In this document: piece by piece, positions 8,598-16,270 of the stretch | Layout: each line of letters opens with the position of its first letter | How positions within the stretch are numbered: the first letter of the stretch is position 1 | Assembly: GCA_035559595.1 (NCBI GenBank) | Contig: DATMBF010000005.1 | Location: forward strand, 124,001-188,000 | Direction of reading: 5' to 3' | Length of the DNA stretch: 64,000 nucleotides | Source: DATMBF01 sp035559595 | Lineage (GTDB): Bacteria > Bacteroidota > Ignavibacteria > UBA10030 | Translations under genes and position numbers: made by a program | Notes under the pieces: generated by a model | What the model saw: only the letters and a program-made list of their open reading frames with translations | Told to the model about the DNA's origin: nothing | The model's database searches: none

Positions 8598-9691
8598 ATT
8601 CCTCCTATCTCCATCCTGAATTCATTCGACGCTGTTTTGAGCTTGCGAAAAAAGGAGAGCTTCATGTTACCCCGAACCCGCAGGTTGGTTGTGTTATTGT
8701 CAAAGACGGCAGAATCATTGCAGAGGGGTATCACAAACAATTCGGCAAAGCACACGCAGAGATAGAGGCGTTGAGGATTGCCGGTGAGAGGGGGCGAGGG
8801 GCAACAATGTATGTCAATCTCGAGCCTTGCTCGCATTTCGGCAAAACGCCCCCCTGCGCAGATGCGATTATCAAGGCCGGGATTTCAAAAGTTGTGGCTT
8901 CAATCGCCGATCCCAATCCGCAAATCTCGGGGAGGGGTTTTCAGAGACTCCGGAAGGCCGGGATCGCTGTCGAAACGGGAATTCTTGCTGAAGAGGCAAC
9001 GAGACTCAATGAGCGATTTGTGTATTACATGAAGAAACGAAAGCCATTCGTCGGTATCAAAGTCGCTCAGACTCTCGACGGATTAATTGCCGATGTCCGA
9101 AGGAGATCACAGTGGATTACTTCGCCTGGAGCAAGACAGGAGGCTCATCGCTTACGCGCAATATATGAATCGGTGCTTATCGGGGCGGGGACGGCCATCA
9201 AGGATAATCCCGAGCTCACCGTCAGGTTGGTAAAAGGGCGTAATCCTACCCGGATAGTTGTTGATGGACGCTTGCGTTGTCCGCCGAATCTAAAACTTTT
9301 CGATACTCGTCACGCTAAGACAATCGTTCTGACATCGCGATCGGCATTTCATCGAAAGAAGGCGTTGGTTCAGCAATTGGAAAGAAAAGGCGTAAGCGTG
9401 ATCACAGCCGGCGCAAGTCCGCAGTTGTCGGTCACCGCCATTCAAACGAAACTCTCAACACTTGGCATTTCATCCGTTTTAATTGAAGGGGGTGGAGAAA
9501 CGGTGAGTCGGTTTCTTGAAAAACCAGTTGCCAACAAGATTCACGTTTTTGTTGCTCCAAAAATTCTCGGCGGTGGGTTGACATCATTTTCTTTGCGGAA
9601 TCCTCGTATCTTAACAAAAGCGCTGACGTTGAACGGAGTCGAAGTGCGGTGTGTGGGCGACGACGTTCTTGTCGAGGGCTACTTCCGCTAA
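8594..9691 (+). CDS. ribD: bifunctional riboflavin biosynthesis deaminase/reductase RibD
   Basis: A 365-residue RibD that deaminates the pyrimidine released from GTP and then reduces its ribose side chain. The deaminase domain (about 1-145) shows the zinc motifs HAEIEAL and PCSHFGKTPPC. The reductase domain (about 150-362) contains KVAQTLDGLIAD and the C-terminal EGGGETVSRFL. Both domains are intact and length is normal. It overlaps the preceding gene by 4 nt and is followed by ribE after 24 nt. No FMN riboswitch precedes it, as expected for an internal operon gene. Confidence 0.96.
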   Translation: MNSSYLHPEFIRRCFELAKKGELHVTPNPQVGCVIVKDGRIIAEGYHKQFGKAHAEIEALRIAGERGRGATMYVNLEPCSHFGKTPPCADAIIKAGISKVVASIADPNPQISGRGFQRLRKAGIAVETGILAEEATRLNERFVYYMKKRKPFVGIKVAQTLDGLIADVRRRSQWITSPGARQEAHRLRAIYESVLIGAGTAIKDNPELTVRLVKGRNPTRIVVDGRLRCPPNLKLFDTRHAKTIVLTSRSAFHRKKALVQQLERKGVSVITAGASPQLSVTAIQTKLSTLGISSVLIEGGGETVSRFLEKPVANKIHVFVAPKILGGGLTSFSLRNPRILTKALTLNGVEVRCVGDDVLVEGYFR

Positions 9692-9715
9692 CGATAACGG
9701 AGTGTAGGAAGAACA

Positions 9716-10306
9716 ATGTTCACCGGCATCGTCGAAGAGATTGGCAGAGTTTCGAAGCTCAAACGCAACGGCACAAGCATCGCGTTGACCGTGCGGGCTC
9801 GAACTGTATTGCGGGGATTGCGGAAGGGGGATAGTATTTCCGTCAACGGTGTGTGCCTTACCGTTACGGAAAAGGGAGCGGGTCGTTTTGCCGTTCAAGC
9901 AGTTGAGGAAACACTGCGGAAGACGAACTTAGGAACCTTGCGTGAAGGAAGCGCTGTTAATCTGGAGCGCTCGATTCTTCCGAATTCACGCATGGGAGGT
10001 CATTTCGTGCTTGGACATGTGGATACGACCGGCAGAATCGAATCAATCAAGAATCTCAAAAGTAGCCGACTGATGTGGATCAGCGTTTCGAAGAGATTCG
10101 CGAAGCTTCTCATCCCGGTCGGTTCTGTAGCTATTGATGGTGTGAGTCTCACCGTTGCCCGACTCGAGACGACCCGGTTTGCTGTGTCGCTGATTCCATA
10201 TACCCTGAAGGTGACAACACTCGGAAGATCCCGCATTGGTGATCGCGTGAATATCGAATTCGACGTGCTCGGCAAGTATGTTCAACGAATGATCGGAAGG
10301 AAGTAA
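9716..10306 (+). CDS. ribE: riboflavin synthase alpha subunit
   Basis: A 196-residue riboflavin synthase, which dismutates two 6,7-dimethyl-8-ribityllumazines to riboflavin. The two lumazine-binding repeats are clear: MFTGIVEEIG with SVNGVCLTV in the first half and GHVDTTGRIE with AIDGVSLTV in the second. A GGAG-type ribosome binding site precedes the ATG. RibBA and lumazine synthase are not in this window, so the pathway is split. Confidence 0.96.
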   Translation: MFTGIVEEIGRVSKLKRNGTSIALTVRARTVLRGLRKGDSISVNGVCLTVTEKGAGRFAVQAVEETLRKTNLGTLREGSAVNLERSILPNSRMGGHFVLGHVDTTGRIESIKNLKSSRLMWISVSKRFAKLLIPVGSVAIDGVSLTVARLETTRFAVSLIPYTLKVTTLGRSRIGDRVNIEFDVLGKYVQRMIGRK

Positions 10307-11065
10307 GTGGGCAGAAGAATCATCTATAAGATTGAGGATAATTCGCAAAACTCGTTCACGGAAGACCAGTGGCAAGAAGTACAGCGCCTTCAACATTGGT
10401 ACAACAGCGAGTTCACCTGGACGGCAGGAAAAATCGCCTTTAAGAGATATGTTCTCTTTCCGAATGTCGAAGAGTTCTCCAATCTTGATCTCTCCATTTG
10501 GGAGATCATCGCACAGCGCTACGAGTCGCTCGCAGCACAGGGGCTCTCGGAACGTGACGTTATTACGCAACTCGAAAAGGACAGGCTTGTCTTCGTGAAA
10601 TGGGGCGGGTATTTCGATGATTGTTTGGGGAGCGGGTTTACGCGGGTTGCCGACAACGAGTGGAATGCTTTTCTGGTGTGCGACTTTTTGCTCAAAGCAT
10701 CAACGCTCCTCACGGATGCAACCATCCAAGTGATCGATGAGGGGAGATTTATTAAGATGGGATCAATCGGCCTTCGAAACGGCAAAGTTCTCTTGAGTCG
10801 AAGGAAGCAACAAAAAGAAAGAGGGGAAAGCCCGCGAGGACATGTCTTTTCTATTGTCGATCCGGAGAAATACGACAAGCACCCGAAGTTCAAGAATACG
10901 ATTCCTGATTTCAATTCTCTGGCGAAGAAGGAGCGGCTGGCGTGGATTCAGAATTGGAATTGGCTCGGCTACGGCGACAGCTATGACGCCGATGGCGACG
11001 ACGAAAAAGGATTCGACTTGAATAAAAAGATTCGAAATATCGAATACCTGGATGACCAACAATGA
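10307..11065 (+). CDS. conserved-looking hypothetical protein, last gene of the rib operon
   Basis: A 252-residue soluble protein with no signal peptide or membrane helix that I cannot assign. It starts with GTG directly after the ribE stop (TAA GTG), so it is probably translationally coupled. It is rich in Trp and Tyr (WQEVQRLQHWYNSEF, IQNWNWLGYG) and ends in an acidic stretch with GDSYDADGDDEKG, which resembles a metal-binding loop but may be chance. There are too few cysteines for a metal cluster. Coding character matches its neighbours, so I believe the gene is real. Function unknown. Confidence 0.75.
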   Translation: MGRRIIYKIEDNSQNSFTEDQWQEVQRLQHWYNSEFTWTAGKIAFKRYVLFPNVEEFSNLDLSIWEIIAQRYESLAAQGLSERDVITQLEKDRLVFVKWGGYFDDCLGSGFTRVADNEWNAFLVCDFLLKASTLLTDATIQVIDEGRFIKMGSIGLRNGKVLLSRRKQQKERGESPRGHVFSIVDPEKYDKHPKFKNTIPDFNSLAKKERLAWIQNWNWLGYGDSYDADGDDEKGFDLNKKIRNIEYLDDQQ

Positions 11066-11141
11066 CATGTTTTGGTAGTGATTAACTGTTGGGATCTTCC
11101 ATCTGTGGGTATGGACTCTTTCCGGCCATCTTCAAAACTCC

Positions 11142-11170
11142 TTGCATTTCAAGCGCATGATGAATATATT
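11142..11170 (+). promoter_or_regulatory. candidate sigma-70 promoter of secG
   Basis: TTGCAT (11142-11147) and TATATT (11165-11170) are 17 nt apart. The predicted start site, near 11177, falls just before a terminator-like hairpin, so the hairpin would lie at the 5' end of the secG transcript. Confidence 0.5.
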
Positions 11171-11179
11171 TGATGAGCC

Positions 11180-11204
11180 AACCCCATGAAGAGTGGGGTT
11201 TTTT
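11180..11204 (+). terminator. Rho-independent terminator or 5' leader hairpin before secG
   Basis: A perfect 7-bp stem (AACCCCA with TGGGGTT) around a 7-nt loop is followed by six T. It could end the xseA-to-hypothetical operon. Because a promoter-like sequence lies just upstream, it could also be an attenuator or mRNA-stabilising hairpin of secG. Confidence 0.75.
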
Positions 11205-11222
11205 ATCTTAAGGAGTGTCGTC

Positions 11223-11573
11223 ATGTACAAAGTTCTCATGGTTGTTGAGATTTTCATTAGCATTTTCCTGATCATTGTTGTTCTCATGCAGGCGAGCAAG
11301 GGGGGCGGGTTAGCGGGTTCTTTTGGCGGATCGAATATCGGAACGGTGTTCGGAGTGCGCCGTGCATCCGACTTCCTCAGCAAATCCACCACAGTTCTGG
11401 CAACGATTTTTGTTCTTCTGGCGATGGTGATTAATTTCATGCTTCCTACACGCGAAGGAGAGACCCGGAAGAGCGTTATTGAGATCGATCAGCCTCGAGC
11501 GACCGTGCCCACCACACCGCAACCGTCTGTACCTCCTCAGCAACAGACCCCTCCGGCCCAACAGAATCCATAG
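11223..11573 (+). CDS. secG: preprotein translocase subunit SecG
   Basis: A 116-residue SecG, the small accessory subunit of the SecYEG channel. Two membrane helices (about 1-25 and 55-75) flank a cytoplasmic loop with the family signature ASKGGGLAGSFGG. A Pro/Gln-rich tail (about 85-116) is a usual SecG embellishment. An in-frame GTG at 11193 would lie inside the hairpin; the ATG at 11223 has an AAGGAG site 7 nt upstream, so I chose it. tRNA-Lys and tRNA-Leu follow closely. Confidence 0.93.
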   Translation: MYKVLMVVEIFISIFLIIVVLMQASKGGGLAGSFGGSNIGTVFGVRRASDFLSKSTTVLATIFVLLAMVINFMLPTREGETRKSVIEIDQPRATVPTTPQPSVPPQQQTPPAQQNP

Positions 11574-11591
11574 GTTGTCTTCTGGTGTGTT

Positions 11592-11664
<73 letters not shown>

Positions 11665-11699
11665 CTGCGTGAATTCGGATTGGGGAGGAGACTTTATTT

Positions 11700-11785
11700 G
11701 CCGAAGTGGCGGAATTGGTAGACGCGCTGGACTCAAAATCCAGTCCGGCTTACCCCGGGTGAGAGTTCGAGTCTCTCCTTCGGCA
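11700..11785 (+). tRNA. tRNA-Leu (anticodon CAA)
   Basis: An 86-nt class II tRNA with acceptor GCCGAAG/CTTCGGC, anticodon stem CTGGA/TCCAG around loop CTCAAAA (anticodon CAA), a long variable arm containing CCGGCTTACCCCGGG, and a T arm with TTCGAGT. CCA is not encoded. Confidence 0.97.
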
Positions 11786-11786
11786 C

Positions 11787-11984
11787 ATGTGTACGGTGTA
11801 TCTACTCCGGTCGTGGGAGGATTTCAGGTTGTATGGGAGATTTACGCGGAACCTGCCGAAGAGACTCAAGGAACACAGAGTTGGTGGTGTTGCGTCGACG
11901 AAGTTTCGCGTTCGAAGAAATACATCGGCGGTGAAGTCGGCCATTGGAACGACAACAGAAGTATTTACCAGCCGGTTGAAATAG
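11787..11984 (+). pseudogene. decayed GIY-YIG endonuclease remnant after tRNA-Leu
   Basis: The frame starting 2 nt after tRNA-Leu reads MCTVYLLRSWEDFRLYGRFT and then LPKRLKEH and ASTKFR. These match in order the usual GIY-YIG protein pattern (VYVLRS...LYVG.T..L..RL.EH..G...STK). The Gly of the LYVG step is displaced by a missing residue, and the homology then breaks. In another frame SKKYIGGEVGHWN resembles the C-terminal REKYLKSG.GR. motif. The gene is thus shortened internally and frameshifted. Small GIY-YIG genes are often found beside tRNA or rRNA genes in this group of bacteria. Confidence 0.65.
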
Positions 11985-12008
11985 ACAAAACGCTCCCTGC
12001 GATCCTCC

Positions 12009-12037
12009 TTGCCTTCCCGTCAATACTTCCCTACATT
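12009..12037 (+). promoter_or_regulatory. candidate sigma-70 promoter of the outer-membrane protein gene
   Basis: TTGCCT (12009-12014) and TACATT (12032-12037) are 17 nt apart, about 89 nt upstream of the start codon. Confidence 0.45.
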
Positions 12038-12125
12038 TAAACCATCGAAAGCATTCTTCATTCTTCGGAGTTCATGATGGCGTAAGGATACTGTGTTGTA
12101 GAAACCCCATCTCATCGTATCCTTC

Positions 12126-15100
12126 ATGAACGTTCTTCTTCGTTTTCTTTCTCTTCTGCTTGCAGTCAGTCCGCTTCTCGTTCAACGGTCTTTTTCACAA
12201 ACAGGCTTCAAGGGTAAGGATCTTGATCACCCTATCTTCTTGGCACGGGTGAGTCCGAACGATTCGCTTGTCCAGCTTCCCCATCATTTCCTCATCTCTT
12301 CGAGTGTTACCGTCCATCTTGATACGCTAAACCTTGTCGATGGGCAAGACTATTCGCTAAATGCCCGATATGGACAGCTGAGATTACTCGCTGCTTTTAA
12401 ATCTCGAATCCAACCTGATTCAACGGTTCAACTGTTGATCCGCTATCGAGCTCTTCCTCTGAACTTCAAGCCGGAATACCGACGCAACGAACTTATGATG
12501 CGAGGCATAGAGGGGGACACGACCTCTCGACGGATTGTGTCGAGCGCGGCAGCCTCTTCGTTCGGCGATTTGTTTGGGCCAAATCTTCAGAAAAGTGGAT
12601 CGATCTTTCGCGGGTTTACGTTTGGGTCGAATCGAGATCTCTCCCTGAGCTCTGGCTTTCGAATGCAATTGAGCGGAAAGCTTTCCGAGGATGTCGAGCT
12701 TGTTGCAGCGTTGACAGATGAGAATTCCCCCATTCAGCCCGAGGGATCGACACAAACTCTTCAGGAGGTCGACAAGGTGTTCGTTGAGCTTCAGCACCCT
12801 ACCTACGGTGCAACGCTTGGTGACTTTATGATCGAGCAAAGCAAGACGGAAGGGGGCGAGTTCGGGAGGTTCGCCAGAAAAGTTCAGGGAGCAAGGGGTG
12901 TGGCTCGCGCATCGTCCCTGGGAAGTGTTCTTGGCGTTGCCTCATTCTCCATTGCCGCAGCGACGAATCGTGGGAAATTTCACAATAATCAGTTTCAGGG
13001 AATTGAGGGTGCGCAGGGTCCATATCGGTTGAGCGGTCGAAACGGCGAGCGTCGCATCATTGTGATTGCAGGCAGCGAGCGCGTGTATCTTAACGGGGAG
13101 CTTATGACGCGGGGAGAAACGAACGATTACGTCATCGACTATGCCGCTGCCGAAGTTACCTTCAGCAGCAAACGACTCATCACCAACGCTTCACGAATTA
13201 GTATCGATTTTGAATATTCGGACCGTAACTATACCCGGAACCTCTTTGCTTCGACAACAAGCGTGCAGTCTGAAGACAAATCATTTTCCCTCAATGCTTC
13301 AGTTCTTCAGGAAGCGGATGACCCCGATTCTCCGATTGACGTCGCCCTTGACGAAACCAGCAAGTTCATCCTTCAGCGGAGCGGGGATGATCGGCTGAAG
13401 TCAAGCATCAGCGGTATCCGTTTTGTTGGGAATGACTCAGCCAGCGGCCTCCCCCTTGGTCAATACCTTCTGCAAGACACCGTCATCGCCGGCAGGTCAT
13501 ATTCCATCTTGGTGTATGCACCGGGGGATCCAGAGGCGCTCTATTCGGCTAATTTCTCGATTGTCGATCGCATGCCGGCCGATTCGGCCGGATACGAGCG
13601 CGTTGGCGTTGGGCACTTTCGCTTTGCGGGAATCGGCAAGGGGAATTACCTCCCGCTTCAATTCATTCCTCTTCCGCAGCGTCACCGGTTTTTGAACCTG
13701 AACGGTGGTGGAGTCGTGATGAAGGGACTTTCGATCAACGCGGAATATGCCGTTAGCGAGTTTGACGCGAATCGCCTCTCGATGCTCGATGCGCAGGATC
13801 AAAGAGGGACGGCCTCGAAAGTGACCGCTCAATACGAGGAAAAAGACGTCAGAATCGGCAGTGCAAATCTCGGTTCGCTTCGTTTTTCGTTCGGGCGTAG
13901 ATATGTCGATCGGCGCTTCGTTGCGCCGGACCGATTCAATGAAGTGGAATTCGGTCGCAAATGGGATGTTGACTTGAGAACAAAAACACACGAGGAGCTG
14001 CGGGAGGCGAGTGTTGCGTACTCACCATTTGCCGCCCTCAGTGTTGATGCAACGTATGGATCGTTCGAGCGACAAGGTGCGGAGCGGTCCACTCGCCTCG
14101 AGGCAGGTGTGAAGGTTGACCGGAGCGATGTGCCCCGGCTTTCGTATCGAGCAGAAAATATTCGTTCAGAGAATCATCTTCAACACACATCTTCTTCCTG
14201 GCTGCGCCAACGGGCTGCGGTGGATTATTCTTACGGTATGTTTGCTCCCGGATTGCGGGCAGAGGCGGAAAATCGGCTGGTCACTTCACGATTTTCGGAT
14301 TCGGCGCTGGCCGGCAGTTTCAAGATTCTTGAGATAGCGCCCCGAATGGCAATAACGCAATGGGGACCCATGAATGCTTCCGTGGAATTTCAGATTCGCT
14401 CTGAGGACAGTGCCTCAGGCGGCCGCGTTCAAAGAGCCCTCGAATCGTTTTCTCAGCTTTACTCCTGGCAGCTCCGTGAGTGGAATTCTCTTTCCAGTCA
14501 TCTTAATCTCAGTATCCGCACCGTTCGGTTCTCTGATGCATTCATAGCACGTGGCAATACCAATTCTGAAGTCATCCTTGTGAGGTCACTCTCGCGCTAC
14601 ATCCCCCTTCAGCGTGCTGTGGAGGCTGAAATCTTCTATGAGTTTTCCAGCCAGCGTTCGGCGCACCTTGAGCGTGTGTTCGTGCGTGTGCCGAGAGGAA
14701 GCGGAAACTATCGCTATCTTGGCGATCGTAATAATAACGGGATTGCAGATGAGGAGGAGTTTGAGTTGACCAGATTTGATGGGGACTACATTGTCGTTAT
14801 GGTCCCAAGTGATCAATTATTCCCGATTGTAGAGCTCAAAGCAAGTTCGCGGTTGCGACTTTATGGAGAGCGTCTCGTGGGGGGGAACGGTCTCCTTGCG
14901 TCGATTGCGCGGAGCCTTTCAACGGAAACGTATCTCCGCGTAGACGAAAGAAGCAATGAATCCGACACAAAACAAATCTATTTGCTCAACCTCAGCAGAT
15001 TCCAGAATCCGGCAACAACCATCTCCGGTTCAAATCTGATCCAGCAAGATTTGCATGTTTTCGAGAACAAACCGGATCTCTCCTTTCGGTTCCGGTTCCA

Positions 15101-15683
15101 GCAACGGAAAGGACTCGTTCAGCTTCTTTCTGTGACGGAACAAAACTCCATGCGTGAGCGGTCAGTTCGCATTCGGAGTCAGCTTGTCCGCGAGATTGGG
15201 AATACCACGGAATTCGTGAATAAAACTGACCGCGTGGTGGCATCAGGGACAAGTCTACGCGAACGTGACATCTTTTCAAACGCATTGAGCTCGGACTTTT
15301 CGTATCGACCGTTTGCACAATGGGAGATCGGCTTTCGTTTTGATGTGTCGGAGATTGAGGATCGATGGCCAGGTGTTGAGGCGAAGGCCGCAATTAATGA
15401 GCAGAGTGTCAGGGTAGTCTATGCAGTGTTCGGCCTTGGACAATTCAGGATAGAAGGGGAGAGGGAGGAGGTGATAGTGTTACAGGGATCGTCATCGACG
15501 AATCGACCGTTTGTCTTTGAGTTCACCGGCGGGAGAGTGATCGGGAAGACTTTGCTTTGGCAGGTTGCTTTTGATTATAGAATTGGTCAAAATGTACAGG
15601 TCACCCTGCAATACAACGGTCGAACGGAAGGCGGGAGATCACCTCTTCACTTTGCTCGGGCCGAAGCAAGAGCATTTTTCTAA
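12126..15683 (+). CDS. predicted outer-membrane beta-barrel protein of unknown function
   Basis: A 1185-residue exported protein. A signal peptide (about 1-24, ending SFSQ) is followed by a domain of about 110 residues, then a long series of alternating hydrophobic/polar strands to the end. The last residues, ARAEARAFF, end in Phe as usual for substrates of the BAM machine. Recognisable segments are SGKLSEDVELVAALTDENSP, LQEVDKVFVEL, TLGDFMIEQ and the VYLNGELMTRGETNDYVIDY stretch (about 325-345). The last resembles loops in large uncharacterised FCB outer-membrane proteins. It is not SprA, a TonB receptor (no plug motif) or an obvious usher. A small lipoprotein gene follows after 23 nt and is likely its partner. 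Confidence 0.75.
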   Translation: MNVLLRFLSLLLAVSPLLVQRSFSQTGFKGKDLDHPIFLARVSPNDSLVQLPHHFLISSSVTVHLDTLNLVDGQDYSLNARYGQLRLLAAFKSRIQPDSTVQLLIRYRALPLNFKPEYRRNELMMRGIEGDTTSRRIVSSAAASSFGDLFGPNLQKSGSIFRGFTFGSNRDLSLSSGFRMQLSGKLSEDVELVAALTDENSPIQPEGSTQTLQEVDKVFVELQHPTYGATLGDFMIEQSKTEGGEFGRFARKVQGARGVARASSLGSVLGVASFSIAAATNRGKFHNNQFQGIEGAQGPYRLSGRNGERRIIVIAGSERVYLNGELMTRGETNDYVIDYAAAEVTFSSKRLITNASRISIDFEYSDRNYTRNLFASTTSVQSEDKSFSLNASVLQEADDPDSPIDVALDETSKFILQRSGDDRLKSSISGIRFVGNDSASGLPLGQYLLQDTVIAGRSYSILVYAPGDPEALYSANFSIVDRMPADSAGYERVGVGHFRFAGIGKGNYLPLQFIPLPQRHRFLNLNGGGVVMKGLSINAEYAVSEFDANRLSMLDAQDQRGTASKVTAQYEEKDVRIGSANLGSLRFSFGRRYVDRRFVAPDRFNEVEFGRKWDVDLRTKTHEELREASVAYSPFAALSVDATYGSFERQGAERSTRLEAGVKVDRSDVPRLSYRAENIRSENHLQHTSSSWLRQRAAVDYSYGMFAPGLRAEAENRLVTSRFSDSALAGSFKILEIAPRMAITQWGPMNASVEFQIRSEDSASGGRVQRALESFSQLYSWQLREWNSLSSHLNLSIRTVRFSDAFIARGNTNSEVILVRSLSRYIPLQRAVEAEIFYEFSSQRSAHLERVFVRVPRGSGNYRYLGDRNNNGIADEEEFELTRFDGDYIVVMVPSDQLFPIVELKASSRLRLYGERLVGGNGLLASIARSLSTETYLRVDERSNESDTKQIYLLNLSRFQNPATTISGSNLIQQDLHVFENKPDLSFRFRFQQRKGLVQLLSVTEQNSMRERSVRIRSQLVREIGNTTEFVNKTDRVVASGTSLRERDIFSNALSSDFSYRPFAQWEIGFRFDVSEIEDRWPGVEAKAAINEQSVRVVYAVFGLGQFRIEGEREEVIVLQGSSSTNRPFVFEFTGGRVIGKTLLWQVAFDYRIGQNVQVTLQYNGRTEGGRSPLHFARAEARAFF

Positions 15684-15706
15684 ATCATTCGTACGGAGGA
15701 ACGCTG

Positions 15707-16114
15707 ATGCAAAGAAGGAATCTTCTCATGCTGATGATGGTTTTTGTGATTGGCGGAATTGGATGTGATCAGCTTGTTAATGAATACACCATAGACGAGG
15801 CAGTGTATGCGCGGGTTACCACGTTTGAGGCAGTATCTGACTCCTCTGCACAATCTTCGATAGGGTTAAGGATTTCAGGATCGCTTGGCAACACGACCGC
15901 CTATTCGCTCGAAGCCATTCAATGGGAACGAGTGGACACGCTCTTTCGCGTTGCTGTCGTCGCACGGCATCGCGAGAACAGCAATGGGCAATATACACCA
16001 AAGGATATTCGGCTGGATACCGTGATGATCTTCCAATCACCGAAGCTTGGATGGCACTACTTTCTCCTTCATCCACTCAACGGAGGGACTCGCGACTCGA
16101 CGTTTGTGCGTTAG
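15707..16114 (+). CDS. predicted small lipoprotein
   Basis: A 135-residue protein with a lipoprotein signal peptide: basic start MQRRN, hydrophobic stretch, then the lipobox IGGIGC near residue 20, so the mature protein starts with a lipidated Cys. The rest is beta-strand-like with no family I recognise. It is encoded 23 nt after the large barrel-like protein and may be a periplasmic or outer-membrane partner. It is followed by 156 nt without a gene, which holds the uvrD promoter candidate. Confidence 0.75.
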   Translation: MQRRNLLMLMMVFVIGGIGCDQLVNEYTIDEAVYARVTTFEAVSDSSAQSSIGLRISGSLGNTTAYSLEAIQWERVDTLFRVAVVARHRENSNGQYTPKDIRLDTVMIFQSPKLGWHYFLLHPLNGGTRDSTFVR

Positions 16115-16185
16115 TCGAAATCACTTTTCCTTCTTTCTGTCAAGAATTTTTTTTCAGACGGCCTTCCCTTCAACAGAGAGAGACC

Positions 16186-16214
16186 TTGCCTCAAGCTTAA
16201 AAAAACGCTACCAT
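16186..16214 (+). promoter_or_regulatory. candidate sigma-70 promoter of uvrD
   Basis: TTGCCT (16186-16191) and TACCAT (16209-16214) are 17 nt apart, 57 nt upstream of the start codon. Confidence 0.35.
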
Positions 16215-16270
16215 AAGCCCGCAGTGAGGCTGTTTAAGACCTCTCGCGTTACCCTTCGTTCCACGTTTTC

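Noticed and set aside
11669..12040. Plus-strand frame of 123 codons through tRNA-Leu
   Set aside because: Its first third is the translation of the tRNA itself; the rest overlaps the GIY-YIG remnant. Only the short GIY-YIG-like segment was kept, as part of the pseudogene.
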